DNA of 5,720 bases, taken from positions 1 through 5,720 of the forward strand of contig JACQCN010000170.1 in the NCBI GenBank assembly GCA_016201575.1, read 5' to 3'. The position numbers were made by a program, and so were the translations under genes. Shown here in pieces: positions 5,113 through 5,720 of this stretch. How positions within the stretch are numbered: the first letter of the stretch is position 1; every line of letters begins with the position of its first letter. The notes beneath the pieces were generated by a model, which saw only the letters and a program-made list of their open reading frames with translations, did not search any database and was not told the origin of the DNA. This DNA is from Candidatus Rokuibacteriota bacterium (lineage in GTDB: Bacteria > Methylomirabilota > Methylomirabilia > Rokubacteriales > CSP1-6).

Positions 5113-5228
5113 GCGGACGGCTGCGTCTTAGAGCTGAGAAGGCGGCGACCGGAGATTTTGTTGTGGGGCGCCAAAGTCAGCCAGGACGTGAAGTGCTTCT
5201 CGGTGGGCCAGCGGCTCATGTCGGTACC
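5075..5228 (-). pseudogene. C-terminal fragment of an IS110-family transposase
   Basis: The minus strand reads TDMSRWPTEKHFTSWL, then LAPHNKISGRRLLSSKTQPS and ANRAAGILRIAAT. This is the Transposase_20-type C-terminal domain of IS110 elements, which move by bridge-RNA-guided recombination using a DEDD N-terminal domain plus this domain with its catalytic serine. The N-terminal DEDD domain is absent: homology begins abruptly at GTDM (5228), and it ends at IAAT where the palindrome turns back. The remnant lies inside a longer open frame (4872-5666, minus) whose other parts show no transposase features, so that frame should not be taken as an intact gene. No bridge-RNA region is recognisable. Confidence 0.75.
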
Positions 5229-5248
5229 GCGCGGCGCCGCGGCGTACC
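5223..5248. repeat. 26-bp imperfect palindrome at the IS110 remnant edge
   Basis: GGTAC...GTACC arms pair at 11 of 13 positions around GGCGCC. It begins inside the last codons of the IS110 homology. Nearby, TACCGGTA (5245-5252) is a perfect palindrome, and TCGGTACCG occurs at both 5221-5229 and 5275-5283. Confidence 0.45.
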
Positions 5249-5330
5249 GGTAGACCGTGCCGTCGCCGCGATGATCGGTACCGTCGACGTGCTCCTCGAG
5301 CACCATCGTCCCCCGCACGAACCGGATGGA

Positions 5331-5468
5331 CTGAGCCGTCGGTTGCTGGACTCCATCCACGCGGTGTCTCGCGCCGACGAAACGGGCCTGCGGGGCGATC
5401 TCAATCAGCTCGCTGACGGCGGGCTCCTCTACCAGCTCGGCGAGCCTCCGGCCGCTACCTACATGTTC
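5331..5468 (+). pseudogene. Fragment of an adenylate-cyclase-type ATPase/helical regulator
   Basis: The plus frame reads LSRRLLDSIHAVSRADETGL, GDLNQLADGGLLYQLGEPPA and ATYMF. This follows the helical segment after the AAA-type ATPase in class III adenylate/guanylate cyclase regulators, where LLYQxGxPPxATYxF is normally followed by KHALxQDAAY. Here homology stops at Phe (5468); the next residues (TEDDPEPHSSKC, stop at 5507) do not fit. No cyclase catalytic domain or Walker motif is present and the frame upstream lacks family features, so this is a fragment. The assignment rests on recalled family patterns. Confidence 0.5.
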
Positions 5469-5507
5469 ACGGAGGACGACCCGGAGCCCCATTCCTCGAA
5501 ATGCTAA

Positions 5508-5720
5508 CGTGATCGAGGATGATCTGCCGTAGGGATTCGAACTGAGACACCACCGGGGCGAAGCATGCCGGTGATCGACGAAGAGGGAGTTGAGCGAGAA
5601 TATGAAACGCCGATCAGACTCCGGCCGGAGCGCGAGCCTGAGCTCTCGGAAGAGCGGCCCAAGCATGCGGCCCTTGCTGGTCTGGCTGAGTCTCGGAGGC
5701 GCCCGTCGCGGCGCGCCGTC
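5508..5720. other. Right edge; possible gene start running off the window
   Basis: No recognised protein. On the plus strand a frame from ATG 5602, with an inner ATG 5665 preceded at 10 bases by GGAAGAG, stays open to the edge. From 5665 it reads MRPLLVWLSLGGARRGAP, which could be the start of an exported protein. Another frame from ATG 5565 (MPVIDEEGVEREYETPIRL) is also open. The window ends too soon to choose between them. Confidence 0.2.

Noticed and set aside
5530..5545. GTTCGAATCCC on the minus strand, like a tRNA T-loop
   Set aside because: The five bases on either side do not pair as a T-stem and no acceptor or anticodon arm is visible.
4872..5666. 264-codon minus-strand open frame as one gene
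   Set aside because: Only 5075-5228 shows transposase homology; the rest is unlike any family and part lies antisense to the cyclase fragment.

Overview
The window is GC-rich DNA from a Gram-negative-like bacterium. The mix of response regulators, STAS proteins and decayed insertion-sequence pieces resembles uncultivated soil lineages such as Rokubacteria/Methylomirabilota or deltaproteobacterial relatives. That placement is an inference from recalled protein motifs, not a search result.

Left part (1-3007) is intact and mostly regulatory. A partial gene running left off the window (minus strand, start at 458) encodes a zinc-ribbon protein with a helix-turn-helix-like stretch. Divergent from it, across a roughly 190-base intergenic region carrying a perfect 8-bp hairpin, lies a tight plus-strand operon: a single-domain response regulator (650-1081), a PilZ-like protein with a helical tail (1078-1810, apparently frameshifted at a CCCC run), and a receiver-STAS fusion (1835-2608). 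Convergent with this operon is a stand-alone STAS anti-anti-sigma-type protein (2663-3007, minus), a clear paralogue of the fusion's STAS half. Together they suggest phosphorylation (receiver), possibly cyclic-di-GMP (PilZ) and partner-switching (STAS) signals meeting in one locus. No histidine kinase, anti-sigma kinase or sigma factor is in view.

Right part (3008-5720) is largely a gene graveyard. On the minus strand lie short remnants of two 'sunset'-type Cys/His proteins, two serine resolvases, one integrase and an IS110-type transposase C-terminus. Most are broken by frameshifts, stops or abrupt ends. A good sigma-70-type promoter at 4787-4816 still points into one of these dead genes. 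A plus-strand scrap at 5331-5468 looks like the ATPase/helical part of an adenylate-cyclase-type regulator. The only apparently healthy gene here is another single-domain response regulator (3967-4380).

Two structural curiosities stand out. One is a 61-bp imperfect palindrome (5052-5112) in which both strands encode the same IS110 peptide, with differences mostly at third codon positions. The other is a pair of resolvase relics whose homology breaks at or next to the same QTTxNQ motif. These point to repeated recombination between mobile-element copies.
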